A stretch of 64,000 nt of DNA. It comes from Haloglomus litoreum (GTDB lineage Archaea > Halobacteriota > Halobacteria > Halobacteriales > Haloarculaceae). Both the position numbers and the translations under genes were made by a program. The notes below the pieces were generated by a model. The model made no database searches. It saw only the letters and a list, made by a program, of their open reading frames with translations, and was not told the DNA's origin. Location of the stretch: positions 2,046,001-2,110,000 of the forward strand of contig NZ_CP119988.1 in assembly GCF_029338515.1 (NCBI RefSeq), given 5' to 3'. This document shows positions 1 to 8,217 of the stretch, piece after piece. Every line of letters starts with the position of its first letter. The first letter of the stretch is position 1.

Positions 1-1
1 C

Positions 2-1315
2 GCGCAGGCCTGCTCGTCGTGGCCGGGCTGTGCGGGCGCGGACCTCTCGAACCCGGCCGTCCTGGTCGCGCTGGGCCACCGCGTGGCCGCCACCGTCGTC
101 GGCGTGGTGGTCCTCGCGACGGCCGTCGTCGGACTGCGCTCGGGCGCCGACCGCCGCGTGCTGGCCACGGTGTTCCTCGCGCTCGCGCTGTTCCCGGTCC
201 AGGTGTCGGTCGGCGCGCTCGTCGCGACGGGTGGCAGCGGCGCCGGCGCGCTCGTCTCCAACGCCCACCTGCTCGTCGGGATGACCATCTTCGGGGCACT
301 CGTGCTGGCCCTGACGTGGCGCCTGGAGGCCGAGACCGGGACCGACGACGATCGGGCCGTCCGGGACCCCGCGCAACTGGAGCCGCCGGAACCGGTCGAT
401 GCCGCGACCGATACCTCCGCGCCCTCGCCCTCCGGGCTCGCACGCGTTCGGGCCGTCGCCGGCGCCTACATCCAGCTGATGAAGCCGCGGCTGATGTGGC
501 TGCTCTGCCTCGTCGCCTCCGCCGGGATGGCGCTGGCGGCGACGACGACCCCCGGCGGCCTCTCCGTGCCCGTCGTCGCGGCCACCCTCGGCGGCGGGGT
601 CCTCGCTATCGGCGCCTCCGGGACGTACAACCACGTCCTCGAACGGGACATCGACAAGCGGATGGAACGGACGGCCGACCGCCCCGTCGCCACCCACGAG
701 GTGCCGGTCCGGAACGCGTTCGCCTTCGGCGGCCTCCTGACGGTCGCCGCGCTGGGGGCCTTCCTCAGCGTGAACCTGCTGGCCGCCGCGCTCGGGCTGG
801 CGGCCATCGTGTTCTACTCGGTCATCTACACGCTCGTCCTGAAGCCCAACACCGTCCAGAACACGGTCATCGGCGGCGCGGCGGGCGCGCTGCCCGCACT
901 CATCGGCTGGGCCGCCGTCACCGGCGACATCGGCCTGCCGGGGCTCGCCCTCGCCGGCGTCATCTTCCTCTGGACGCCCGCGCACTTCTACAACCTGGCG
1001 CTGGCCTACCGTGACGACTACGAGCGCGGTGGCTTCCCGATGCTCCCGGTCGTCCGGGGGGAGACGGTGACGCGCAAGCACATCCTGCTGTACCTCGCGG
1101 CGACGCTGCTCGCCGCGACGGTCCTGGCCGAGTTGACGACGCTGGGCTGGCTCTACGCCGCCACGACGGTCGCGCTCGGCGCGGTCTTCCTGGTCGCGGT
1201 CGTCCGCCTCCACTACGAGCGCTCCGAGGGCGCCGCGTTCCGCGCGTTCCACGCCTCCAACGCCTACCTGGGCGCGCTGCTGCTTGCCATCGTCCTCGAC
1301 GCGCTGGTGGTGTGA
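2..1315 (+). CDS. ctaB: Protoheme IX prenyltransferase (heme o synthase) with CtaA-like N-terminus, 5' truncated by the window
   Basis: This membrane enzyme transfers a prenyl chain (geranylgeranyl or farnesyl) to protoheme IX to give heme o for terminal oxidases. The frame is open to the left edge, so the true start lies outside; 437 residues are visible. The first part, with HRVAA and SNAHLL histidines in hydrophobic helices, looks like half of a heme A synthase (CtaA) domain, a fusion common in haloarchaea. The UbiA-type part begins near base 460. It has the first prenyl-diphosphate motif at about bases 628-660 (NHVLERDID) and the second at about 1006-1035 (YRDDYERGG). A membrane protein gene follows in the same direction 103 bases later. 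Family assignment is firm; prenyl chain length is inferred. Confidence 0.93.
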   Translation, partial: AQACSSWPGCAGADLSNPAVLVALGHRVAATVVGVVVLATAVVGLRSGADRRVLATVFLALALFPVQVSVGALVATGGSGAGALVSNAHLLVGMTIFGALVLALTWRLEAETGTDDDRAVRDPAQLEPPEPVDAATDTSAPSPSGLARVRAVAGAYIQLMKPRLMWLLCLVASAGMALAATTTPGGLSVPVVAATLGGGVLAIGASGTYNHVLERDIDKRMERTADRPVATHEVPVRNAFAFGGLLTVAALGAFLSVNLLAAALGLAAIVFYSVIYTLVLKPNTVQNTVIGGAAGALPALIGWAAVTGDIGLPGLALAGVIFLWTPAHFYNLALAYRDDYERGGFPMLPVVRGETVTRKHILLYLAATLLAATVLAELTTLGWLYAATTVALGAVFLVAVVRLHYERSEGAAFRAFHASNAYLGALLLAIVLDALVV

Positions 1316-1418
1316 TGCGGGTCCGCCGCACCCGCCCCGTCGACGGGGCGACCGATGACGCGCCACCCCTGCGGCCGACTCGTACCGTTGAAGCCCCTCC
1401 GGCACCTGGCTCCTACCG

Positions 1419-2111
1419 ATGAGCACCATCGAGTCGCGGCTGGCGTCGCTGCGCCCGAGCCGCGAGACCGCCGTCTGGTGGGCGGTCGTCCTGAACACGG
1501 AGCTGCTGGTGCTGCTGGCGTACCTCGTCGTCGAGACGCCCATCATCACGCGCCCGCTGTTCTACCTCGTCCCGTTCGTCTGGATCAACGTGGCGCTCTG
1601 GGGCGTGTTTCGCGTCTCCCCGCGGGCCACCTCGACGCGACAGCGCCTGGCCGCACTCGCCATCGCGGGCGGCTACTTCCTCGTGCTGGGCTACTTCGGC
1701 GGCCTGTACGGCCCGAGCGCCGGCCCCGCAACGGGACTCCGCGTGGCGTTCGACTCCATCCCGCCCGGGTGGGGCCCGGCCGTCATCTACGGCGGGACGG
1801 TCGTCCAGTTCGCGCTCCTGCCGTTCAAGCTGGTCGGCTACGCGACGCTGGCGTACCTGGTGTACGCGACGGTCATCGACGCGGCGTCCTCCGTCGTCGG
1901 CGGCGTGCTGGGGCTGTTCTCCTGTGTCTCCTGTACGCTGCCGGTCATCGCGGGCGTGGTCTCGGGATTCGTCGGCAGCACGAGCGCCGTCGCGGCCGCG
2001 GCCTACAACCAGTCGTACCTGCTGTCGACGGTCGTGTTCGTGGTCACGGTGATCCTGCTGGTCTGGCGCCCGACGATGAGCGATGTCCGTGGCCTTCGGG
2101 AGGCGTTCTGA
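1419..2111 (+). CDS. Polytopic membrane protein next to ctaB (possibly DUF7546)
   Basis: This 230-residue protein has six or seven hydrophobic segments and no obvious catalytic motif. Residues near 165-185 form a distinctive stretch, FSCVSCTLPVIAGVV, with a C-x2-C pair inside a membrane helix; a metal, heme or redox role is possible. It follows ctaB in the same direction at a distance of 103 bases. This suggests a role in heme/copper oxidase assembly, but that is guilt by association only. I recall this as a haloarchaea-specific family often annotated DUF7546; the number is from memory. No function is claimed. Confidence 0.8.
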   Translation: MSTIESRLASLRPSRETAVWWAVVLNTELLVLLAYLVVETPIITRPLFYLVPFVWINVALWGVFRVSPRATSTRQRLAALAIAGGYFLVLGYFGGLYGPSAGPATGLRVAFDSIPPGWGPAVIYGGTVVQFALLPFKLVGYATLAYLVYATVIDAASSVVGGVLGLFSCVSCTLPVIAGVVSGFVGSTSAVAAAAYNQSYLLSTVVFVVTVILLVWRPTMSDVRGLREAF

Positions 2112-2140
2112 GAGTTCATCTCGCAACTCGCCACAGAACA

Positions 2141-2148
2141 TAAAAGTA
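2141..2148 (+). promoter_or_regulatory. TATA box of a leaderless promoter for the broken gene at 2168
   Basis: The octamer TAAAAGTA lies 20-27 bases before the GTG at 2168, in otherwise GC-rich DNA. This is the usual archaeal TATA distance for a transcript starting at or next to the start codon. It supports GTG 2168 as the ancestral start of the frameshifted gene. Confidence 0.6.
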
Positions 2149-2167
2149 TCACGACGGTCGTCACAGC

Positions 2168-2748
2168 GTGGGCGACCAGCAGGCCGACGAGAGTGCTCCC
2201 GGGGACGCGGTGGTGGACCCGGAGACGCGGTGGTGGACCCGGAGACGGACCAGGAGCGACGACGAGCCGCGATCCTCGTGCTCGTCGCGCTCGTGTTCAT
2301 GGCCGTACTCGTCGGGAGTGTCGGTCCGGTCGGCTACCTGGGGCCCGAGCCCACCGACGACCTGCGTGCGGGGTCAGGGGAGCTGACGGTCGAACTGACC
2401 GACCAGAACGGCGAGCCCGTCAGTGGCCAGACCGTCCAGATCGTCGACCCCGAGACCGAGGAGGTCGTCTTCGAGGGGTCCACCGACGAGGATGGGGAAC
2501 TGGAGGCGACACTCGACCAGGGGTCGTACGAGGTTCTGGTCGGCGACGAGACGAAATCCGTCAGTCTCGGTGACGATGCCGAGGTCGACCTCGGCATCGA
2601 CACCTCCCCCCCTGAAGCACGCAGGTTCTTCTCCGGGCCGGTCAGTGACGAACCGGTCAGCGGAACCGGGGCCCCCGCTACTTCGCTGGCCGGAACGTAT
2701 CGATCCCCAGCACCGAGTTCAGCGGGCAGGTCTGTGTTACCCCCGTGA
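2168..2748 (+). pseudogene. Membrane-anchored beta-sandwich protein, frameshifted by a 20-bp tandem duplication
   Basis: Reading from GTG 2168 gives MGDQQADESAPGDAVVDPET, then runs out of frame. Removing one copy of the 20-bp repeat at 2204-2243 restores one frame: the same start, a charged linker, a membrane helix (ILVLVALVFMAVLVGSV), then an extracellular domain of carboxypeptidase-regulatory/CNA-B type (ELTVELTDQNGEPVSGQTV and a later DEDGELEATL stretch). The duplication is not a multiple of three, so the present sequence cannot express the full protein without frameshifting. The last 71 bases overlap the convergent DUF2892 gene. A C7 tract at 2606-2612 precedes an out-of-frame TGA that one extra C would bring into frame, so the natural C-terminus is uncertain. 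Function is unknown; a cell-surface role is inferred from topology. Confidence 0.7.
2204..2243 (+). repeat. 20-bp perfect tandem duplication
   Basis: The unit GACGCGGTGGTGGACCCGGA occurs twice back to back (2204-2223 and 2224-2243), and the first four bases recur once more. It lies inside a reading frame and shifts it by two bases. Confidence 0.97.
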
Positions 2749-2914
2749 CGAGCAGGATGGCCCCGACGAGGGCCGCGACGACGCCGATGGCCACCGCCGT
2801 CGTGCCGCTGGCGACCGAGAGCAACCCTCCGAGGACCGCCACGCCCACGACGAGCAGTACCGGTCCGACGACGAGCCGCGCGATCCGGTCGTATCCGCCG
2901 ACGTTCTTCTCCAT
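2678..2914 (-). CDS. DUF2892 (YgaP-type) small membrane protein
   Basis: The 78-residue product begins MEKNVGGYDRIARLVVGPVL, the typical opening of DUF2892 proteins. It has two hydrophobic helices and the late C-P-L-N motif (TCPLNSVLGI) also seen in the membrane domain of YgaP. These are small inner-membrane proteins of unknown role, often linked to sulfur or rhodanese chemistry. ATG 2914 is chosen because the family starts there. A GTG at 2926 would add four residues and sits better with a possible TATA near 2953-2959. The gene is convergent with, and overlaps, the frameshifted gene at 2168. Confidence 0.82.
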   Translation of the reverse strand: MEKNVGGYDRIARLVVGPVLLVVGVAVLGGLLSVASGTTAVAIGVVAALVGAILLVTGVTQTCPLNSVLGIDTFRPAK

Positions 2915-3089
2915 GGTGTATTGCACCTACAACACACTACGTTTCGGGCGAGAGATAAGTGTGGGGCCGATTCCCGGCCCTCGAGAGTAGAGAGCCCCCT
3001 TCGAAAGCCGGTCGAAAGAAGTGCATGCAGATGAAGTCCAATACCAATCCTCCGATAGCCACAAACAGCACGGGGGCCAATCGCCGCGC

Positions 3090-3323
3090 ATGACGACCGT
3101 CGAGATCGAGTACTGCGTTCCCTGCGGGCACCTCGACCGCGCGGCCGACCTCCAGCATCTCCTGTTGCGCACGTTCCGCGAGCAACTGGACCGTGTCGCG
3201 CTCGTCACGGGTGACGACGGCGTGTTCGTCGTGCGTGTCGACGGCGAGCGCGTGTTCGACGTGGCCGAGGAGGAGTACGACCCGGACGAGGTCGTCCGGC
3301 GGGTGCGCGAGCGGGTTCGGTGA
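3090..3323 (+). CDS. Rdx/SelW-type thioredoxin-fold protein
   Basis: This 77-residue protein begins MTTVEIEYCVPCGHLDRA. The C-x2-C motif (CVPC) comes directly after the first beta strand, as in the SelT/SelW/SelH (Rdx) family; selenoproteins have Sec at the second position, and here both are Cys. The ending (VFDVAEEEYDPDEVVRRVRERV) fits the final helix of the family. A cytosolic thiol-redox role is known for relatives, but the partner is unknown. ATG 3090 is preferred over the in-frame start at 3021 because the fold begins there. Confidence 0.85.
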   Translation: MTTVEIEYCVPCGHLDRAADLQHLLLRTFREQLDRVALVTGDDGVFVVRVDGERVFDVAEEEYDPDEVVRRVRERVR

Positions 3324-3369
3324 GACCATCTGGGGAAGGTATGCTCGGTAGAAGGTTCTACTGGCGATA

Positions 3370-3645
3370 ATGGCAACGTCCGTGAAGATGGATGACGAGA
3401 CGAAATCACGTCTCGAACGACTTCAGGCCGAGATGGAGCTCAAGACCGGTGAGCAGGTGACCCAACAGGAGGTGCTCACGCGGCTCGTCGAACGTGCGTT
3501 CGAGTCCAAAGCCGACCTGATAGACTCCTTCCGCCCTGAACGGGTCCCGGTGTCCCAGGGCGAGCGCGAGGCACTCCACGAGGGGATGGTCGCATCCGGC
3601 GTCGAGACGACCGAGGAGGACATCGACGACATCCGCTACGGATGA
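3370..3645 (+). CDS. vapB: VapB-type antitoxin
   Basis: The 91-residue protein has an N-terminal ribbon-helix-helix-like segment (about residues 1-45: VKMDDETKSRLERLQAEMEL, then a helix ending LVERAF) and an acidic C-terminal tail that would wrap the toxin. It overlaps the PIN-domain gene by four bases (ATGA), the usual VapBC arrangement. Relatives bind and silence the cognate RNase and autoregulate the operon. Base composition is less GC-biased than in neighbouring genes, consistent with a mobile toxin-antitoxin module. The antitoxin is intact although its partner is frameshifted. Confidence 0.82.
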   Translation: MATSVKMDDETKSRLERLQAEMELKTGEQVTQQEVLTRLVERAFESKADLIDSFRPERVPVSQGEREALHEGMVASGVETTEEDIDDIRYG

Positions 3646-4069
3646 GCGTCTTCGTTGATACGGGCGTCTTCTACGCGCATCAGGACCCAGATGCCGAGCG
3701 CCACGACGCTGCCGTCGCTGCGTTCGATGACCTCCTCGACGGCCTGTTCGGACAGCCGTACACGAGCGACTACGTGCTCGACGAGGTCGTGACCCTTACA
3801 CGGGTACGAACGGGTTCGTTCGAGGCTGCGGACACCGTCGCACGCAGGATCCTCGGTGAGGGAGCGAATCCGGACGTGTTCGAACTGGTCGATATCCCCC
3901 CCGACCTCAGCGCCCGGACGCTGGAGACGTTCCGCCGCTACGACGACCGGAACCTCAATTTCACCGATGCGTCATAGGCTCCGTCTGCGACGCGAGAGGC
4001 ATCGGTACGGTGCTCAGCTCCGACGAGGATTTCGACGGACCCGTCGTCCGGACCGCCCCCGGTTCCTGA
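3642..4069 (+). pseudogene. vapC: VapC-type PIN-domain toxin, frameshifted near the C-terminus
   Basis: The intact part (111 residues, stop at 3975-3977) shows PIN acids D6 (VFVDTG), E48 (YVLDEVV) and D109 (NFTDAS). The expected continuation is present in another frame: from about 3985 the sequence encodes VCDARGIGTVLSSDEDFDG, ending at a TGA at 4067-4069, as in full-length VapC. Adding one base right after the TCA codon (3972-3974) gives a continuous S-I-G-S-V-C-D reading. The fourth active-site acid (in DEDFDG) is therefore lost in the present frame. PIN toxins are Mg-dependent RNases. This copy is probably inactive, unless the missing base is a sequencing or assembly error. Confidence 0.8.
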
Positions 4070-4097
4070 CGCCGACTCGGGTACCGGATTGTCGTTT

Positions 4098-4976
4098 CTA
4101 CTCGTACTCGTAGAACCCGCGCCCCGTCTTCTTCCCGAGGTCGCCGGCCTCTACCTTCCGTTTGAGGAGATATGCGGGTGTGTAGCGGTCGCCCAGCTCC
4201 TCGTGGAGCGTCTCGGTGGCGTGCAGGCAGACGTCCAGCCCGATGTGGTCGGCCAGTTCCAGCGGGCCCATCGGGACGTTCGTCCCGAGCTTCATCCCGC
4301 GGTCGATGTCTTCCTTGGTGGCGACACCCTCGTCGTAGGCACGGACGCCCTCGTTGATCCAGGGCATCAGGATGCGGTTGGAGACGAACCCCGGCTTGTC
4401 GTCGGCCTCCCAGGTCTCCTTGTCCAGCGACTCGGCGAACTCGTGCGCGAAGTCGACCACCGCCTCGTCCGTGCGCTCGCCCACGACCAGTTCGACCCCC
4501 TTCATCAGCGGGACGGGGTTCATGAAGTGCAGGCCCAGCACCAGCGAGGCGCGGTCGGTCGCGGCGGCGATGGTGGTCACCGAGAGCGTCGAGGTGTTGG
4601 TCGCGAGTACCACGTCCTCGTCGGTCACGGCCTCGAGGTCGGCGAACACGTCGCGCTTGAGGTCCATCTCCTCGGGTGCGGCCTCCACGACGAGGTCCGC
4701 CTCGGTGAGGTCCTCGAGGTCGGTGGTGCCCGTGATGCGGTCGCGTGCGGCGTCGGCCTCCTCCTCCGAGAGCGACTCCTTCCGGACGAGTCGCGACAGC
4801 GAGTCGTCGATGGCGTCGAGGCCGCGGTCGACGAACTCCCGTTGCACGTCGCGCATCACCACGTCGTAGCCGGCCGTGGCGCTCACCTGTGCGATCCCGT
4901 TGCCCATCGTGCCCGCGCCGACGACGCCGACCGTCTCGACGTCGTCCAGGCCGCGGAACTCGGTCCGGTCGCTCAT
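4098..4976 (-). CDS. 3-hydroxyacyl-CoA dehydrogenase
   Basis: This 292-residue protein catalyses NAD-dependent oxidation of 3-hydroxyacyl-CoA to 3-oxoacyl-CoA, the third step of beta-oxidation. The N-terminal Rossmann motif GAGTMGNGIAQ is at about residues 20-30. The catalytic His lies in LGLHFMNPVPLM (about 148-159), followed by the conserved N of SNRILMPWINEG. Length matches single-domain bacterial Hbd/PaaH enzymes, without a fused hydratase. It is just downstream of, and on the same strand as, the liv importer, separated by 82 bases. Substrate chain length cannot be told; 3-hydroxybutyryl-CoA is plausible. Confidence 0.93.
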   Translation of the reverse strand: MSDRTEFRGLDDVETVGVVGAGTMGNGIAQVSATAGYDVVMRDVQREFVDRGLDAIDDSLSRLVRKESLSEEEADAARDRITGTTDLEDLTEADLVVEAAPEEMDLKRDVFADLEAVTDEDVVLATNTSTLSVTTIAAATDRASLVLGLHFMNPVPLMKGVELVVGERTDEAVVDFAHEFAESLDKETWEADDKPGFVSNRILMPWINEGVRAYDEGVATKEDIDRGMKLGTNVPMGPLELADHIGLDVCLHATETLHEELGDRYTPAYLLKRKVEAGDLGKKTGRGFYEYE

Positions 4977-5058
4977 GTCCGGGGTCTCGACGGCCGGAGA
5001 TATAATGGTGGGTTGCCGAACCCGGGACCGCTGGAGAGGGGGGACCGGCGCGAGGGCC

Positions 5059-6468
5059 TCAGTTTTCGCCGCGGATGCGTCGGGCGACCTGCTTCGCGAT
5101 GGGGCCGCCGACTCGCGCGCGAACGTAGCCCAGGAGGCCGCCGGGGACGAACAGGACGAACGCGACGAACACCAGCCCGATGTAGAGGCTGGCGTGGCCG
5201 TTGAGGAACGTCTCGATGGCGCCCTGCACGGTCAGTCCGGCGATATCCGTCGCGAGGACGGACTCGGGGAGCGTATCCCGGAGGTACGGGAGGAGCCCCC
5301 CACCGGCACCCTCCTTCGAGAGGAACTCGCGGACGGTCTCGTCCAGCAACCGGCCGTACAGCGGGCCGGCGAGGGTCCCGAAGCCGCCGATGATGGAGGC
5401 CAGCAGCGCGTCACCGGTGACGAGGAAGAAGAACGAGTTGTCCGGTGAGGCCGAGCGCCGGAAGCCGGCGAACAGGCCGCCCGCCACCGCCGCGAAGAAC
5501 CCGCTGACCGCGAAGGCGGCCAGCTTGTACCGGAACGTGTCGTAGCCGATGGCGCGGGCGCGCTCCTCGTTCTCGCGGATGGCGACGAGGACGCGGCCGA
5601 ACGGCGAGTGGACGAGCCGCTGGAGCGCCAGGTAACACACCAGCACGACCAGCCCGACCATGTAGAACGACACCTCCGTCGAGCCCAGGGAGAGCGGCCC
5701 GAGCACGACGGAGTCGCCGGTCAGGACGCCGATATCGAGGTTGAGCGGGTCGACGAACGGGATGCCGACGCTGAAGACGGGAGCGGCCGCCCCCTCGGGG
5801 CCGACGACGAACGGGCCGTCGCGCGGGTTCGAGGCGAGGAAGCCCCAGTCCCGGACGAGGACGTAGGCCACCTGCGAGACGCCGAGGGTGATCATCGCGA
5901 AGTAGACACCGCTGAGCCGGAAGGAGACGACGCCGATGACCAGCGCGAGCACCGTCGCCAGCAGCCCGCCGAGCACGAGCAGCACCAGGAACGGCGTCGT
6001 GTGTGGGACGAGCGGGAGCTTCCCGTTCGCCGCCACGATGACGAAGTACGCGCCGGTGCCGTAGAAGACGGCGTGGCCGAACGAGAGGTAGCCGGTGTAC
6101 CCCGAGACGAAGTCGAAGCTCATCGCGAACAGGCCGAAGTACAGCACCGCCGTCATCGTCTCGATGTCCGGCAGGAGCATCGTCGCCTCGGCGCCGACCG
6201 GGGAGGCCACCAGCGCGCTGTGGAGCAGCGGGTAGGCCCCCAGCACGACGATGACGACGAGGTGTGCGACGTGCTCCTCGGCGTACCGACGCCACCAGGG
6301 CCGCGCCGGGCTGACGTCGATGGCCCCGGCCGACTCCGTCACGTCCTCCGCGTCCGGGTCCGCCTGCGCCGAGGCGCCGTCGACGGGTTCGCCGCCGTCG
6401 CCACGGGGTTCGGTCGGCGTGGGGTCGGTCGGGCCGTCCGGCGCGCGGTCGGGGTCGCTAATGGCCAC
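5059..6468 (-). CDS. livM: Branched-chain amino acid-type ABC transporter permease LivM
   Basis: This 469-residue membrane subunit of a Liv-type importer has a disordered acidic N-terminal extension (about residues 1-60, Pro/Asp/Gly rich) not found in bacterial LivM. The LivM core follows: MSFDFVSGYTGYLSFGHAVFYGTGAY, an LRLSGVYFAMITLG-like stretch, and the EAA-like ARAIGYDTFRYKLAAFAVS loop that contacts the ATPases. The start is a GTG overlapping the end of livH by 11 bases. It is the last gene of the livKGFHM operon. Substrate is not decided by the permease; Liv systems also carry other carboxylates, urea or aromatics. Confidence 0.93.
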   Translation of the reverse strand: MAISDPDRAPDGPTDPTPTEPRGDGGEPVDGASAQADPDAEDVTESAGAIDVSPARPWWRRYAEEHVAHLVVIVVLGAYPLLHSALVASPVGAEATMLLPDIETMTAVLYFGLFAMSFDFVSGYTGYLSFGHAVFYGTGAYFVIVAANGKLPLVPHTTPFLVLLVLGGLLATVLALVIGVVSFRLSGVYFAMITLGVSQVAYVLVRDWGFLASNPRDGPFVVGPEGAAAPVFSVGIPFVDPLNLDIGVLTGDSVVLGPLSLGSTEVSFYMVGLVVLVCYLALQRLVHSPFGRVLVAIRENEERARAIGYDTFRYKLAAFAVSGFFAAVAGGLFAGFRRSASPDNSFFFLVTGDALLASIIGGFGTLAGPLYGRLLDETVREFLSKEGAGGGLLPYLRDTLPESVLATDIAGLTVQGAIETFLNGHASLYIGLVFVAFVLFVPGGLLGYVRARVGGPIAKQVARRIRGEN

Positions 6469-7522
6469 CCACCTCCGCGACGCCGAACAGGCCCTGCGGA
6501 CGCACGATGAGCGTCACCACGAGGATGAGGAAGATGAACATCTCCGGGAGGCCGGTGAACTCGACGGCGTTGACGAACCACCACGTCGTCACAGCGTCGA
6601 CCATCCCAACGATGAGCGCCGCGACCACCGTCCCCCGGAAGGTGCCGAGGCCACCGACGATGACGACGACGAACGCCGGGAGCAGCGTCTCCGCGGCGAG
6701 CGGGACGCTGGCCCCCCAGACGGGGTCCCACATCAGCAGCGCGCCGGCGATGCCGGCGATGCCGGTCCCGAGTGCGAAGACGGTGGTGAACACCCGGCGG
6801 ACGTCGATACCGAGTGCCTCGGTCATCTCGCTGTCCTCGCTACCCGCGCGGACGACCAGCCCGTACCGCGTCCGGGTGAGGAACGCCCACACCGCGGCGA
6901 CGGTGAGGACGCCGAACAGGATCTCGAACAGCGCCAGGCCACTCACGGTGGTCGACCCCAGTTCGATGGTCGCCGTGAGGGGTTCGGGTTTGGTGCCGAG
7001 GGCCGCCTGCCACTCCGAGATGGGCTGGATGCCGTAGAACAGCGTGACGATGCGGACGAGCTCGTCGAGGACCAGCGTCACCCCGAAGGTGAGCAGGATC
7101 TGGTAGATGGGTGGACGGTCGTACAGCGGCCGGATGAGGCCGACCTCGACGACGCCACCCAGCGCCGACAGCGCGCCGAACACGACCAGCACGGCCACGA
7201 AGAAGACCGCGAACCGCTGGACGGTTCCCGAGGCGCCCGTCACGGCCAGTACCATGATGAGGCCGCCCAGATACGCACCGATCATCGTCAGCGAGCCGTG
7301 GGCGAAGTTGAGTACGCCCATCAGCCCGAAGACGAGCGTGAGGCCGCTGGCGATCATCACGTAGATGGCGGACTTCGAGAGCCCGCGGACGAACACGCCG
7401 ACCAGTGTCGACGGCCGGAGGAACTGCCCCAGCGTGTCGATGTACGAGACGAGCGGGAGCGTGACGAGCTCCCCCAGCAGGGCCGGGACCGCCGACAGCA
7501 CAGCGAGCAACGTCGCGCTCAT
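6458..7522 (-). CDS. livH: Branched-chain amino acid-type ABC transporter permease LivH
   Basis: This 354-residue permease subunit carries the LivH signature (SGLTLVFGLMGVLNFAHGSLTMIGAYLGG, about residues 58-86) and the coupling region MTEALGIDVRRVFTTVFALGTG near 230. The frame stays open far upstream, but ATG 7522 is the right start because it overlaps the livF stop by four bases. It ends inside livM (11-base overlap). Together with LivM it forms the membrane channel of the importer. Confidence 0.93.
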   Translation of the reverse strand: MSATLLAVLSAVPALLGELVTLPLVSYIDTLGQFLRPSTLVGVFVRGLSKSAIYVMIASGLTLVFGLMGVLNFAHGSLTMIGAYLGGLIMVLAVTGASGTVQRFAVFFVAVLVVFGALSALGGVVEVGLIRPLYDRPPIYQILLTFGVTLVLDELVRIVTLFYGIQPISEWQAALGTKPEPLTATIELGSTTVSGLALFEILFGVLTVAAVWAFLTRTRYGLVVRAGSEDSEMTEALGIDVRRVFTTVFALGTGIAGIAGALLMWDPVWGASVPLAAETLLPAFVVVIVGGLGTFRGTVVAALIVGMVDAVTTWWFVNAVEFTGLPEMFIFLILVVTLIVRPQGLFGVAEVGGH

Positions 7523-8217
7523 GCGCTGAGGTACCTCCGGATGCGTTCGTCGTCGGTGACACCGCTCACGGCCTCCCCGTCCTCGACGACCTGCCCGTTG
7601 TCGAGCAGGTAGAAGCGGTCGGCGAGGTCCATCGCGAGCGGGAGGTTCTGCTCGACCAGCAGGATCGTCGCCTCGCGGGCGGCGTTCTGCACGGCCTCGG
7701 CCACGTCGGCGACGATCTGCGGCGCCAGCCCCTCGCTGGGCTCGTCGATGAGCAGCAGGTCGTTGTCGCCGACGAGCCCGCGGGCGATGGCGAGCATCTG
7801 CTGCTGGCCGCCCGAGAGCGCGCCGGCGTTGGCCTCGCTGCGCTCGTCGAGCGCGGGGAAGGTGTCGAACGCGAGCTCGAGTGCCGCGTCCACGTCGCCG
7901 CCTTTCGGCACCGCCACGCGGATGTTCTCCGCGACCGAGAGCTGCGAGAAGACGCGGCGCTCCTCGGGGATCCAGCCCACACCGAGGTCGGCCACCTCGT
8001 GGGTACGCTTGCCGATCAGCTCCTCGCCACGGTAGGTGATGCTCCCGGACCGGGGTGCGGTCAGCTGGAGGACCGAACGCAGGGTCGTGGTCTTGCCGAC
8101 GCCGTTGCGTCCGATGAGGGCGACGACCTCGCCGTCCTCGACCTCCAGCGAGACGCCCTCGAGGATGTGGCTCTCGCCGTAGTAGGTGTGGATGTCCGCC
8201 ACGTCCAGGAGGCTCAC
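7519..8217 (-). CDS. livF: Liv-type ABC transporter ATP-binding protein LivF
   Basis: This 232-residue ATPase has Walker A GRNGVGKTT at about residues 36-44, signature LSGGQQQMLAIARGL near 133 and Walker B LLLIDEPSEGLAP, which is characteristic of LivF. It overlaps livG at its start by four bases and livH at its end by four bases, so translation is probably coupled. It powers import together with LivG. Confidence 0.95.
   Translation of the reverse strand: MSLLDVADIHTYYGESHILEGVSLEVEDGEVVALIGRNGVGKTTTLRSVLQLTAPRSGSITYRGEELIGKRTHEVADLGVGWIPEERRVFSQLSVAENIRVAVPKGGDVDAALELAFDTFPALDERSEANAGALSGGQQQMLAIARGLVGDNDLLLIDEPSEGLAPQIVADVAEAVQNAAREATILLVEQNLPLAMDLADRFYLLDNGQVVEDGEAVSGVTDDERIRRYLSA

Noticed and set aside
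1413-2300. Long minus-strand frame of 295 codons
   Set aside because: Antisense to a clear membrane protein; product is Arg/Asp/His-rich with no hydrophobic core, a typical GC-rich shadow.
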